DNA from: Lethocerus indicus
Lineage: Eukaryota > Arthropoda > Insecta > Hemiptera > Belostomatidae
DNA: 64,000 bases
Direction of reading: 5' to 3'
Assembly: GCA_019843655.1 (NCBI GenBank)
Contig: JACDQD010000002.1
Span: forward strand, 2,490,585 to 2,554,584
Shown: piece after piece, positions 24,181 through 36,850 of the stretch
How positions within the stretch are numbered: position 1 is the stretch's first letter
Layout of the letters: each line of letters begins with the position of its first letter
The notes under the pieces: generated by a model
The model's database searches: none
Told to the model about the DNA's origin: nothing
What the model saw: the letters and a program-made list of their open reading frames with translations, nothing else
Made by a program: the position numbers and the translations under genes

Positions 24181-24639
24181 GACCGTGCAAATGCAGTTCC
24201 AGTAAATAGAAACAGGCAAAAATTTAGTCTGTACAAAGGAAAGGATAAAGTTGCCGGAAGTAACTGGTATCATTTGTACGGTCATGATAACTGCTCGTCT
24301 AAATCGTGCAGAGAGTGAAGTCATACCGATTATTCATAAAGACATACATTACATTACAGGTCAACACATTTCCCCCCAAAATCAACCATAAGTCTTTCGA
24401 CTACAACACGCCTAGAAGTTGCTAAGTTTGGTTATAATGCAGGCAGAACGCCATCGCTTTTCTGTAGAGTGGATACGATTTCCGTAAACTAGCTTACTGG
24501 AAGCAATGAATGAATCATCAGATAACCGGGGGGCAATCGAGAAACGGGTTTCGCCCTTTTAATATTTCTCCTCGCCGCGTGAGCGGAACCGAACTAAACT
24601 CTATTTCTAAGAAAGCGCCGAGCTACGAATCCAATTTGG

Positions 24640-24965
24640 GTTCGGCCATGTTTTAGGAGAACCGACGACCGAAATTTCGGGTCGCCGTGGATGTGGTAGG
24701 GGATGAAGGGGGGGGGGAGTGAAGGGCTGCGGCTACCTGAAAGAGAGGGCGAACGAGAGGGAGGGAGTTTAAGCAAATCTCATTTTCCGAGGGCGGTTTT
24801 CCAGAGGAGCAAACAATTTGCGGGGGGCGGGGACCGCACATCAATTCTTCGCTGTCTTACCAGGGGAGGACCGCAGAGGATCAGAACGAAACGAGAAAGA
24901 GGAACATGAACGAGAAGAGGAGGAGGGAAAAGAGTGCGACGGTAAATGGAAAAGGGGATATGAGT
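24640..24965. repeat. Purine-rich (G/A) tract
   Basis: The plus strand is strongly purine-biased: G9 at 24709-24717, GAGAGG repeats, CGGGGGGCGGGG near 24820, and an AG-rich run near 24890-24930. Overlapping Glu/Arg/Lys-rich frames here are repeat translations. Confidence 0.6.
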
Positions 24966-25194
24966 TGTTTGCACAACATCGCCGCCCTTTCAGAAAGCAT
25001 CTCATATATAAATCAGGATTTAAACGCCCCGCTGAATCTGAATTTAAATCTCACTTATTTCTCGGCTATTAATAGGACCGTTCGGTAAGAGTTTCGCAGT
25101 TATTTGCTAAAACGAAGGCCGGAAGGAATGAAATATTTTCCTCCAACTAAATGATTTTATTAAGTTACAAGTGAAATTTGTTATCAATAATCCA

Positions 25195-25450
25195 CGAATG
25201 GCCGCCCGGGGCCTTGGGACGAAAGTTTTGAAAACTATGGCCTGCGGTCTATCAGCCAATATCGCCACACAAGGCCGGGGGGAGCCAATTAAATTATTAC
25301 ACTGAATTTAATCCTAATTTATTAGGCGAGGAGGTCGAAGGATCCCCTTTAAGTTTCTTTAAGGCGACTTTAGCTGAGCCATTAACCCCAGCATAGTGAA
25401 ACAGGGGCCGACCCCGGCCCAATTTATCCCTTCAATAAGGGCTCAATTCA
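25195..25450. promoter_or_regulatory. Candidate enhancer-like block
   Basis: GC-rich CCGCCCGGGGCC and GGCCGGGGGG words alternate with CCAATTAAATTATTAC, TTTAATCCTAATTTATTAGG and CCATTAACCCC. No frame and no repeat. Same texture as 12170-12560. Confidence 0.3.
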
Positions 25451-26038
25451 AATTCAAGCCTTGTTCAAAAACCGCTTTGTCCAATACAATTCGAACAACA
25501 TTTTTAGTTCAAAATACCTGTTTTGTGGTCTGCGAGGGGTTGGAATACCGTTGATTTCGGTCCATTGTAAGATGTAACTTTTGTAAGATGATGCATGCGG
25601 TCTGATTGTATTATCGAAGAGGAAGCCGAGAAACATTTTCACTTTTGGCAATATACGGTTTATTTCATTTAAATATATATATAAGAAGAAGTAATCGAGT
25701 GATTAGTTAGTCTGTAAATTTGATGTAAATGTCAGGTTTTGTGTCGTCGAGTCATTCCAGTGACTCCGCAAATCTTGTTGATAAAATACGGGCCTAGTGA
25801 GTGGGATGCGGGTGCTTGACCGACAGCACTGTCTGTAAATATAAAAAGTGAAAAGGCAAGCAGAAGTTTTCTCCTTTTTCCGTACATTTGGAACCGCCGG
25901 GAGAAGAAAAAAAAAACCACCCCCCGCATTGCCCCGAGGGCGGTGCCCGTTGAAGCGGCAGACTTACGCCAGCAGAAAGGGACGACGACGAGATGGGAGC
26001 CGGCCAATCTTCATTGTTCCATATGTTCCACGGAACAC

Positions 26039-26092
26039 GCGCCCACACGCACACACGCACACACACACGCACACACACACGCACACACACCA
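26039..26092. repeat. (CA)n microsatellite with CG interruptions
   Basis: A CA tract in which CGCACACACA-type units recur, giving a second-order period near 10-12 bp. Explains the Thr-His frames on both strands. Confidence 0.95.
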
Positions 26093-26579
26093 CCGCAAAT
26101 ATATGTTAGCCAGTTTGTCGGAGCTACTCAGCCTCTACGTTCTACTTCCGTCGTCTTTACATTGTGTTCCGTCCCAAACTGTACTAATACGTCCCCATTT
26201 TCGGTACAAAACTGTAATTAATTGCAGAGCGCGTACAGAATTTTATTTTCAGCCGTCCCTTCCATTTATAGGTTGGATACATACTCAGTTATTTACAATT
26301 ACGACAAGACGACAATGTGTCTAAATTAAATTATTTAACAAAGTACATTTGACTACCTTCGGCGGTTAACACGTCCCGATGTGTATCCAATTTTATTTTT
26401 TTAAGTTGCACCCGCACGCAAATCGTCGTTTATACTTCAACAATTTAAATAGTTCCGTCCGTGACTTTCTCAATGTCCGCGCTGGGAAGAAACGGAGAAA
26501 CAATTTGATTAAATACACCTGGCCGTTTTTATTTTTTTTGTTTAGAAGTTACGGAAATTTGTTATAAAAAATAAAAATG

Positions 26580-26680
26580 AACCGGCACCTGTAACCATAA
26601 ATATGCAGACAGGTCTTCTTATTTGCATGATATGCAGATGTAGGTCGCTCGCCGCTCATATTCGACCTTATCAAGAAGGC
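26580..26680. promoter_or_regulatory. Candidate POU-site cluster
   Basis: A perfect octamer ATTTGCAT at 26621-26628 lies between two ATATGCAG words (26602 and 26630), so three octamer-like half-sites fall within 40 bp, with CACCTG at 26587. POU-factor binding to octamers is established. Function here is inference. Confidence 0.3.
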
Positions 26681-27839
26681 AAATGTCCCGCGGGACTTTT
26701 TTTCAACTTACAAAAAAAAAATTAAAACACTAAATCAAAAACTTTCCTGCTCGGGAGTTCCAGGCTTTATATACGGGAGAGGTTTCGGTCCGGGTATGTT
26801 GTAGTAGGCCGCCGATTGAAATAAATATCTAAAGGGCATATCCATTATGATCCTCAGGCAATCATTTGGGAGTGGAAAGAATTATTTATTTCATAGCTAA
26901 CCGGCTGAAACACTTTCATGTTTGTCTTCCAGCATCTTTGCCGATTCACTCCTGAAGGAAATGTTATGCTTTTTTTCGCCGAACATTAAAAGTTCCGACA
27001 AATGAAACGAGGTGTAGAAATTGGGATTTGATCTTCTAGATCGGATACTGTACGATAGAAAGCAGACAAAATAAATGTAAATGTGAGGAAGAAGTGAATA
27101 AATAGAACAATAGATTTGTTATCGCTTGTTCGATCCTAAATAAGAACCGCTTCCGTCTCATGGATTTTATATAGTTCAATGGTTGTAATGAAGCTAAACA
27201 AATATGTATATATGTACAGTTGGACATTTTTCACGTTAAACGGATGGTGTCCACAATATTCATAATTAGGATAAAGTGATTCACATGTTTTGTATATGCA
27301 CAGTTAATTAAGGTAATGTATTTTTTGTACACATTTCTAAAGGTGGTTTGTCGCGTTTTTTAGAATCTCATAAAAGCCTGATCTTGGTTTCGTCTACAAT
27401 CATGAATCCAGTAATGCAATCTCCATATAAAATCGAAGTATATATTATTAACTCGTGTACGAAGGCTGGATATATCCAATTATACCTACAAAATCCTGTT
27501 AGCTATCAAACTACCCCTTCATAAATATCCCGGTTTCATGCATTTCCATTTTCATCCCCACTCTTTAAACCGCTTCTTTAAATTCATCAAGTATTTCCAC
27601 TGTCGTCGCGACAATTATTCGTGGTAATCTTTCGATATCTGTAATTCGATTAAAATTGCATCGGGCGTGCCTAATTTATTGTATCGGACATATAGCAGTT
27701 TGGTATTTTAGAACAGCGGTCGTCGTACATTTGATAACGGTTTTTCAGGGCGGGCTGAAGCTTTTTTTTTTCTTTCGAAAGTAGTTCTTATTCGGGGCGC
27801 GGCGTTCTTTTTATGGACGGTGGCAATATAACGCGGACA
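26681..27839. other. AT-rich non-coding, no recognisable feature
   Basis: Contains a TATATAC word near 26769 and A/T runs. Nothing gene-like. Confidence 0.55.
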
Positions 27840-28240
27840 TTTGCATTCAGATTGTCGTCGCCCGCGGGACAAGGATAACTCTCAGAGCCGGGAACAACCC
27901 CTCATTCCGCCCCCTCCCACCGCTAACCCCGCCCCTAATCTGTTTTTAGAGATAGGCGTTATAACAAGGCCATAAAGCGTTGTTAATTCCGCACGGTGAA
28001 AACTTAATTTCACGGGGCGGCGCGGCCTCCCCAACCCGGCCCCCGGAGGATAGGCCGAGCCCGCGAGACGCCGCCGAGTTTCGCACAAGCCTAACGCATT
28101 AGCGATACGGCGCACGTTTTAGGCCCGAATTTTAGGCGCATTAAAAATTCCGCGCCCGCGGTGATTTGACTAATTCAATTTGTGCCGTCATCAAATTCCC
28201 CGCTCTTAGTTTCCTCTTCGGTAGCGAGGAAACGTTTCGG
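27840..28240. promoter_or_regulatory. Candidate enhancer-like or CpG-rich block
   Basis: GC-rich island with CCGCGGG, GGCGGCGCGGCC and CGCGCCCGCGG, plus GCATTAAAAATTCC and GACTAATTCAATTTG. A near repeat GTTTTAGGCCCGAATTTTAGGCGC lies at 28116-28139. The 77-codon minus-strand frame has no known domain. Confidence 0.3.
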
Positions 28241-30450
28241 TTGGATTCTTTACTGGCTGAATTTTAAGACAGAAAAACTGGATTCTGATGAGTTGCCTCG
28301 AGTTTGGGTTTTTAGTCGATTAAAACTTTCGACCGTTGAATCAAACTGAAGAAGAATTCCGGCTTAGGCCCTGGTGTTTGATTGAGTTTTTGTTCAACTT
28401 CCAAATTGCAGAACCTTTATTGATATTAATATCCCTTGCTTGGATGTATCAGCTCAATTTTTACACATAGTTATGATCCGTTCGTAAGAACTTTTGACAA
28501 AAACCTTCATTACCTAATATTTTTATCGCGTTAAGGAGTGCGCAAGTAATTGATGAATTATGTATGATTCCGAAACCAAATAGAACAATATATAGAAGTT
28601 AAATCTGTGTATTTACTTGAAGAATGATCCCGATTTGGGCAATGGTTATTTGAATCCGTATTAATTCAATTTCGGAGGTTTAAAAGCACTAAATATTGGT
28701 AGTGAGTACAGTAAAATTGACCAATTATTGTTGGTTTAACTCAATTGTTCTCAGGCTACCCATTATATTGGCCTAATGACAGACTGCTTTGGAGCCGGAG
28801 GAGTTCATCACCTTGGTGCCCCCAACCCCCCCCCACACCCACCGACGCCACCCCGAAAGCACTACAAGGACTAATTGTATTTGGCACGAGGTTAAACGTC
28901 AGGAAACTATATTACAAACCATTTTACATGATCCAGTTATGGTGCCCCTCTTCGAGAACAGTGCATTCCCCGGGGAAAATGTCCAATGAAACATCAATAT
29001 ACTTCATCTAGTCAAGCTGATATAAACCTAGATTCACCCACAATGTATACATATATGCATATATATGTATATAAAGTATATTTATATCTAAAAAAAAATA
29101 GAGATTACGGATGTAATATTTGTTGAACATTGTTCGGCAAATGTTGAATTAGAGATTTTATTTTCGGGCTTAAATATTGCGCAACAATTCCTTAAGAACA
29201 ATGATTTTGATGAGTGTGTTGCATATTTCGATGAGTGTGCCGTGAGTCACTGCACTATTGTATTATTTTATTTTATTTCATTATTAATTGCATGTATGTA
29301 CAGTCTTTTTTTCTGCGTGTTATACGTGAAAACTGTTCTCAATACAACCTGCGATTACAATTTATCTTCATTGTTTTACAACTTATTGGTTTTAGCTGAC
29401 ATTTTGAAAAGTTTAAAAAGTGTGTACTACACGTCAATTTTTGGCGGTTGGGATTGCATTTTTTTAATTCCAAATTTAAGTACATTTCATATGGTTTCTT
29501 ATACGAAAAAATCTGAAAATAAAGGCCGAACATAAAGGGAACCGAAGGGGGGGGGGCCTAATTCTATTGAAAAGAAGTAATTTGATTCGGGGCGCTCGGT
29601 TCTTCCAAAATTGAAAAGGGGCGCGAATAGGTGAAAGTAATTTGTTATTTGGATTTCATTTCTTCACCGGGATTCTTCTCGGGATTTCATAAAAACGGAG
29701 CCGGATTTTTTCATTAATCCGATCCCTCATTGAACGGGGCCGTTCACACCTAAGTGCTCCCTTTTAGGAAACCGAGATAAGAAAAAAGGAAGAAAATAAA
29801 GGGTATAAAGAATGATCAATCTTATATCTATATTCATAACTTACCAAAATCATACTGGAGAAAATTAATTGCGTCCAGTAGGAGAGAAGTAACCGAATTT
29901 TCACGTTCACTATATGATATATACAAATTTGAAATCCGGACTATCTGTACTACCAATATTCCGGATAATGGCTACAAAGGCTGGTAAAAAATTAAATAAA
30001 AGAATATAAAATTTATGTTGGCAGTTTGAGGCTTATTTGAATGTTCGATTAGGGACAAGCAAAAATGCCTAATTTACTGGCAGCGACAGAGGCATTTCAA
30101 GAGTGCTACATTAAATTTGTATTCAAAGTGAAATCTGGCAGGTCGTCGACCTCGCTAACCGGGCGGACACTTTTACAGAAACAGTTTCTTTTTAATTTTA
30201 ACAACGTTCACGATTAAAGTCGGAAACGTGTACCGACTGTCAAACATCTAAATTGAACGAATTTTGAGATGTAGAGATTGCTTTAATTGTCAATTTCATT
30301 GTCCTCGTGCTAGAGTTCTGAAGGGAGGACTGAACCTCGTACTGAAAGTTGTATTTAAAACGGTGCCGTTTAAATTCAGTAATTCGGTTGAGTGGGAAGA
30401 CTAAGCGAGCCGCGTGTCGGGCCCACCCATCTCACTTGTTTTAGACGTTG
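28241..30450. other. Non-coding; small C and TA runs
   Basis: C9 at 28827-28835 and a TATATG-rich patch at 29045-29085. Frames at 28745-29011 and 29242-29535 have no recognisable product. Nothing else is seen. Confidence 0.5.
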
Positions 30451-31210
30451 GACATAAATAGAAGAGTTGTGTAGTAGGGCGGTCGGTCTCTCTTTATGCG
30501 ACCTTCCATTAGGGGGCCCCCCACAGCCGGAGGGGAGGAAGGGAGCCCCCCCTTCTTAATGCACTGTCCCACAGTTCACAAATGAAATGTGCCACGTGCC
30601 CCGCCCAAACATCATCATACAACACGCCAGCCACTCAAAAATCCTACTATAAATTAGAGAATCGTCTAGGGACAATATTAGGCTAAAATCTTATTCAGTC
30701 TTAGCTAATCGTGATTAACTCTAGCCTCCTGGAAAACAGTTGGGGGACAAATACATAACACGATACAAGTTTTAAACTTACTGTTTTTAATAATGAAATT
30801 AACGAATGATTTTATTATTCGTCGATTCCACAACGCTTCAATTTACTACTCACACTTCCTATAACATACTGGATGAAACGCAATTTTTACACTGTATCCA
30901 GGTCTTCCCCTCTTCTTGATTACTTCGGCGACGGAGTACGTAACGAGAATACGGTCGCGCGAAGGCACAATATGTGTCACAAAATCTGCTGAAAGAAGAA
31001 GTGCGGCCGGGGGAATAATGAAGGCTGTCCGCCGGCTCAGGAATAAACTACAAAAAGTAGAAAGGACGTGACAAAGAGTGGACCGAAAAAGAATAGGAAG
31101 AGGGGCCTGGGCTGGTTGGGGGGAATGGAGGAAGGGACAAAAGGAGGGCAGAATTACAGAGAAGAGTAATAGAGAAGTGTGGGGTGGGCTGGCGGAGCGC
31201 AAATGTTAGT
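30451..31210. other. G-rich patches and purine-rich stretch, no gene
   Basis: Plus-strand GGGGGGCCCCCC near 30513 and a purine-rich run at 31075-31200. The 118-codon minus-strand frame 30846-31202 is the low-complexity (Ser/Leu/Pro) translation of that tract. No domain is seen. Confidence 0.5.
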
Positions 31211-32089
31211 TAGTGGGGGGGTGCGGGACACTGGATTGGACCCGCGGACCGGCCGACTACACCGGCGCGCAATTTTCCCTTAATAAACAGGAATGAGGCT
31301 ACATATCTTGCGTTCTCAAATCACGGCCCCCCTCTTTTGTGTTGAATTTCTATACCTCTCTCCCGTTGCGACTACAAGATTATATCGTTTCATTCGAACG
31401 CTCGTTTTGCCGGAACGCCGGCCCCGAAATTGAATGGTGTTCCCGGAAAATAAGACCCTGCCCATGATCCAACACCGCCGGAGGAGAGAATTTGCTAGAT
31501 TGAACATTTATCTCTTCATTCCCGATGGTATTTTTCGTCTACGGATTTTTTTGTATTTTTAATTATCGGGGATATAGATGTGGACATCTTTGGGATAAAA
31601 TATTGCAGTAGCCTGGGCACGGGAAGCGAAGTGTTTTTCGACCGGGGAATTTGTATACAAAATCGTTACATAGTAATTTACATAAACGCACGACAATAGA
31701 CATACTAATCTACTGGATAGCGTTTAATTTGGTATTTAGGGTTCAGGTCCTCCCGATGTCCATAATCCATAAAATTGTTACTAGTCAACCATCAACTGGA
31801 AAATGTATTGCAAGAGCTGCCAAATTTCATATCGAGGTGATAAAGCATCCTCCCCACTATAGTTGCTCCATCGGCAGCAACTAGTTTTGTGCCCCGAAGG
31901 AAGGATCCACTTCTTCGCCGGACAAGACGGCGGTATATCGGTGGAAAAATCCTAATCGTATAAAAGGGAGATTGTGTCTAAAAATAACTTTTTTCCCCTT
32001 ATTCCAATTATCTTTATTGTTTATTGTATTTATAAAATAAACGATACCGAATTCCTGTAATTAATGTACCGTGTCCGGCCGCATTGAAA
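31211..32089. other. Non-coding, no recognisable feature
   Basis: G7 at 31216-31222. Short frames without known domains. Confidence 0.55.
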
Positions 32090-32330
32090 CATAACTCCAG
32101 TTCTCAACTGCTTGAATAAGACATCGTCTTCCTGGCGCCTTCGCCTAGTCTCAAGGGTGAAGAGGCCGACCGGGGAGTGGCAATCGGGAACTCAATAAAT
32201 ATTGGTATTGGGGGGGGGGACGAGGAGTGTTTAACCGGCCGTTCCGGAAATAATGTTATCCAACGATACTATCCGTTGTCGGCATTGTTTAACCAGATCG
32301 GATGGTTTACGACCGGGGTATTACTTGAAC
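32090..32330. promoter_or_regulatory. Candidate cis-regulatory block
   Basis: CCTGGCGCCTTCGCC, GACCGGGG and CCGGCCGTTCCGG words with a G9 run near 32211. No frame. Textural evidence only. Confidence 0.2.
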
Positions 32331-35300
32331 TGGCCAACAACGGAAGCTAAACCTACACAGCCTAGTGTAGTGTGCGGGTAACCGATAAAGAGAACAATAT
32401 TTATTCTGGATCGGGTCAACAGTGTATGGGACATTGTTGTGGCGCACTGTTGTCTGCAGAAACTCCTTTTAGCGATTCACTCGAAAAAGTATTTAAGTTT
32501 CATCGAATAGAATATAGCGAATATATTACATATTGGCGAAGTAATGGACGCGACGGAGTGGGGCGGAAAGTTGACGTTTGAAACGGGCTTTGTTAACAAC
32601 GCAAATATTAATGCGGTCGTACAAATCAAGTTTCGACAATATACATCATTGCGCAGCCAATATTTGGGCTGGCGATTAAGCGCGGGTGACCGGTTAAGGG
32701 CCACGCCAACTCCGCCCACTCCCTAAGACCTTCCGATTCCAGGATTAGGTCCTGCTTAAAATACTGTTTAAAATCGTGGCAACATTTTATTAATTTTCGG
32801 CGCCCGACGAAAGGGAAATATTCGTTTATTCCGTTGTTAATCAAACAGAAGCCCAGTTCGTTGGCGTCAATTGGTACGGACGGTTTATATGAGTTGTCGG
32901 ACAGTGGTGGGGGGGTTATGATGAATTAATGTATATTTCAGAGCTGATTAGCTGACGGTCCAACTGTTGCGACGCGGGTAAACATTATTGCGTCAGTTTA
33001 AATTGAATTTTCATTACGGTCCGGGCGCGGTTTCGAACGGTGTAATTAAAAACTAAGGCCGGACGGGACAAATTAAACAGGGCGGCGCCGTTGTGCGAGA
33101 TACAGAAAGGCAATACGGGAGTATTTTTTGCGTTGAAAATTCCAATAATTTTATCTCATCTGAGTGGAAGTCTTCCTCGGACACTTCGTTCTTCATATTA
33201 TCGTCCGCACGATTTTCCCCTCGCTCCTTCGGTTGTAACACATTACGAATCTGACTCGATACCGAACGGGCGACAGACACTTCTTTCTCAGTTCACGGCC
33301 GATATTTTACGGCCAATCGAGATTAAAGTAACTTTTGTAATGGAGGAAGGTGGAGAAAAAAAAAACGAATGGAAGATTATGATTTGCAGTATTCCGGGAT
33401 TTAGGGACAGTACGCGGACCGAATATCAACGACTTCAAATGAAAACGAGAAAACGGGTACTGGAAAACCTGGAATGATTTAAGAGCGTCAAGCCCATTCC
33501 GCAGGGCCGGTTTCAGATGGGACCAATATTAACGTTAATAATTTATTTATAAGCTGTAAGATCGTAACTTATAACACGATCCTTATTATTAGTGAACAAT
33601 AGACACTCCTCCTCTATAGAAGGATGATGCTTGAAGTCTTGGACTTGAGAACACATTACTATAATACTAATTTACACTTCCCACGCTTATTTATAGTCTA
33701 TATGATAGTTAACCAGTCATAATTACTATTTCACTAGGCTTTTATCCTACAATATTTCTGTAGGTCCTTATTTCTTTAGGAGATTAATTAAAATTCCTAA
33801 ATTTAATATTCGTGGTTTATTTCTCCTCATTCCGGAAATGAATATTATTCCAGTAAAGAGACTCGAGAAGTTGTGACGGTTATGAAACCGAAAATATATA
33901 AGTTAAATAGTGAAGAACTGATTTCATACACTGGTGAAATCGGAAATGGTTTGGGTTTAAATATCATTTAAAAATTCTTTAAGTGTACAAAGGAAAAAGG
34001 ATTCAGCGTCAACATTGTTGAATGTTAATTAGTATACATAACGTAACGCATCGAGTGTGAAAACAAACCGTGGGACGGGAAAAAGGTCCTTGGTGTGTGT
34101 TTTGGTCTGAGGGTTTGGGTGGGACCGCGTCATTAATATCTTCCTGTAAACTTTTAATTAGTTTTTCTCAAAACTCCTCCAAACAACCGCAACGATATGA
34201 GGTTAACCTAGGATGGACAAACTCGCTTCTAATTTATGCCGAAAGTTGCATCGCTCTGGGGCCTGTTAACGCGTCACAGAAATCCCTAAACTCCTTCACC
34301 GCGCCCCCGATAAGCTCCCGGGGCCCGGCTTCATAAAACCGGAATACAATAATCTGGCATCTCGAAGCAAACTATGACAGTTTAAGGATTTTTTTTTTAA
34401 AGACAAATTACGAACAACGAAAAGTTATATCTAACTCGGTTACTTCCTACACAAATATTTAACCAAGCCTTCTTGATCTTAAGGTCACGTTTAACTAAGA
34501 CATTTAATGCAATTTATCTAAGTGCTTAAATCATTTTGCCATTCTGCTGTTGCCTATCAGTTTTTACAGACTACGTTGATCCAATCTCACACCGGATATT
34601 TTAAGGCTGTGAAATCAGACATTAGGCAATTCAAATTGTATCCGATGCAGAACGTAAACCGCCACGAATAGAAACTATTGAATGTTATACGCGAATCATT
34701 CATTTTCAGCATATACAAACCTTGTTTCTATCAACTCTCAATTTTCCGGATTATATTACTTGCATCAGTGACAGAATGATTAATCGAAACTGAGTACCTC
34801 TCTGATTCAATATTGTATTCATCAATTCTGCGTTGAGAAAACTCTTTCCTCAGTAGCGTTTGCATATTTCACTTGACGTATTGCCATTCTATTTTATCTT
34901 CCCCTCCGCAAAAGGCCGTTTTAGTGGTCGGGGCAACAAGTCAAAAACAAATTTATACACTGACCCTCCCCCCCCCCTGCCCAAACCAGTCCTAACTTTC
35001 TTTTGCCCTCGTATCGTTCCATTTTGTTGAGTTTGGTGTACGTTGGGCTCACGATGTAGTACAGTAAAAGGTTCCGTAAGAAAAGATGGACCCGGTGATG
35101 GGAAGGGGGGGGGGTTGGGAGGTAGGAAAGGAGGGTTGGAGCGGGCCGTGCCCTATTGCCGTAGTCCGATCATTAAATTGGGTCTGTTGGCCGTAATAAA
35201 AGGGTCCCAAAAGGGTCCCAGGAAGATAACGGCCCCAGGACTCGGTTAATCGTTTCGACTGTCAAAGAAGTGGTTGGCATCCTCGGTGTGTTGGTACCGG

Positions 35301-35819
35301 TGAATTCTGCATTATTCACGCACTAACAATGCTTAGGCCAACATTGCCGAAAAGCAATTGCCAGTTGGAGGAATTGGAAATGTTCGCGAAATGTTCAAAT
35401 AAATAACCGATTTATCCCTTGTAGATAGAATTATTATTACCTTTAAGAACTGGACCAAAAATTTAAAACGCACAATTGTTTCTGCCCCTTCAAATTTATA
35501 CAGGTTATTTAAATTTTTTTAAATGTGTGCTAGATCCACACTTGCGACGATTCACAAGCCTGAATATAAGTGTTGTGTGTTCAAATAGTCGTGTCATGAC
35601 AGTGACATGTTGAATTGGCAAATCGGTTCGGTGGTAATAGGTTCGCGGGCAATTTGTCCCCCGTTGAATAAAGTGAAATAAATTTTGAAACAGTTTGAAG
35701 GAAATTACGCTTTAGTAGTGTTGAAGTGTACAAATGGATTTCCTCCCGTGAACTGTATCGGGTCATTAAAGTGGCCGTCTGCTACACAGTAGCTGGAATA
35801 CAATGTAGACCCACGCGGC
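32331..35819. other. Long non-coding stretch, no recognisable gene
   Basis: The 128-codon frame 33091-33477 (plus) ends in a charged stretch but has no domain I recognise, no splice context, and a competing minus-strand frame. G10 at 35106-35115 and C9-C10 near 34968 are noted. A duplicated AAGGGTCCCA occurs at 35200-35220. Otherwise AT-rich and featureless by eye. Confidence 0.5.
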
Positions 35820-35892
35820 AACTACACCCACCCACCCACCCACCCTTCCACTTCAATCTCCCTCCCTCCATCCCTCTCACTCTCTCTCTCTC

Positions 35893-35929
<37 letters not shown>

Positions 35930-35970
35930 TTCTCCCTCACACGTCCCTCCAACCTCCCTTTCACTCTCCC
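35820..35970. repeat. (CCCA)n and (CT)n polypyrimidine tract
   Basis: CCCA units at about 35825-35843 lead through CCCTCC words into (CT)n at 35869-35930 with two interruptions, then further CT-rich sequence. Nearly all pyrimidine on the plus strand for about 130 bp. Confidence 0.93.
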
Positions 35971-36535
35971 TTAGGGCTTTTTGACTCACCTAATTGTTCT
36001 AGGTGACAGGGGATGATTATAGAATCCGCGTTGCGTTCAATTACACAAAAATCAAAATACTATATTTACAAAAGCCAATAACGGGCAAATCATTATTCTA
36101 CGATGAGTAACTTCGTTCTTGTTTAACGTTTTAATGCCTGCTATCTGTTTACCTGAGTTTGTATTAGGTCGGTACTTCGTAATTGTTCCTAATATTTTTC
36201 TATATAATTTATGCGCCGACCCTTATAATAAGGTCTTCACGTCTCTACAATATTAATTTATTTTTTGGCGGGGTTACCGGGCAGTATGAATATCGTCACT
36301 CGACTTATTCATCGCCAGCCGGTTGTGTCCTACTGACGATGGCGAGAAGCCGAAGGCGGTTTTTTCGGCTGGAGGACGAATTGCAAGAGGTATTGAAGAA
36401 AACAAAAAACAGAGTTGATCATTAGAAATTCGCCAAACTTACAATCCAACTTACTACTCGTAAAGGACCGGTAGATGTACCCCCCGGGGCGCAGTTCTAT
36501 TCCGAACACGGTCAACATGTACCGACTTGTGTCGA
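35971..36535. other. Non-coding, no recognisable feature
   Basis: AT-rich. The 80-codon frame 36183-36425 has no known domain. Confidence 0.5.
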
Positions 36536-36539
36536 GAAC

Positions 36540-36850
36540 AGACTCCAGCTATAATTTGGGCTGATTAATTGTGTACAAAGCGTCTGATTGCCTAACTCCC
36601 GGCGCCGGACCGAGCCCAACCATCGAGTGATAAATCCCCGGCCTAATCTACAGGTGAACGATATTTATGGGCGCACGACCAACTAGCGGCCCAACTCAAA
36701 TTTTGGCTAAAAATTTAGAACCGACTCTAAATCACAGGGCCAAGTTTTATCCATTAAGTAGTTGGCGTAATTTATAGGGCAATTGCGATTTTAATACAAT
36801 TGCAGCCGTGGAAATTGCTCCACTTGAAGTCCCCAAGTTATACGGTTAAA
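36540..36850. promoter_or_regulatory. Candidate enhancer-like block
   Basis: GCTGATTAATTG at about 36559, CCCGGCGCCGGACCG, ATCGAGTGATAAATCCCCGGCCTAATCT, and TTTATGGGCGC (a caudal/AbdB-like TTTATGG core) at 36665. There is no frame in this interval. Confidence 0.3.

Noticed and set aside
23727..24209. 160-codon frame, the longest in the window
   Set aside because: It runs through long G runs that remove stop codons, its product is low complexity in the middle, it has no recognisable domain, and overlapping frames exist on the other strand.
25848..26324. 158-codon frame across the CA repeat
   Set aside because: It is kept open by the repeat. The flanking parts have no domain and an overlapping frame is equally long.
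33091..33477. 128-codon plus-strand frame with a charged C-terminal part
   Set aside because: I recognise no domain and see no start context or splice signals. A minus-strand frame overlaps it. A length of 128 codons is not exceptional in 64 kb.
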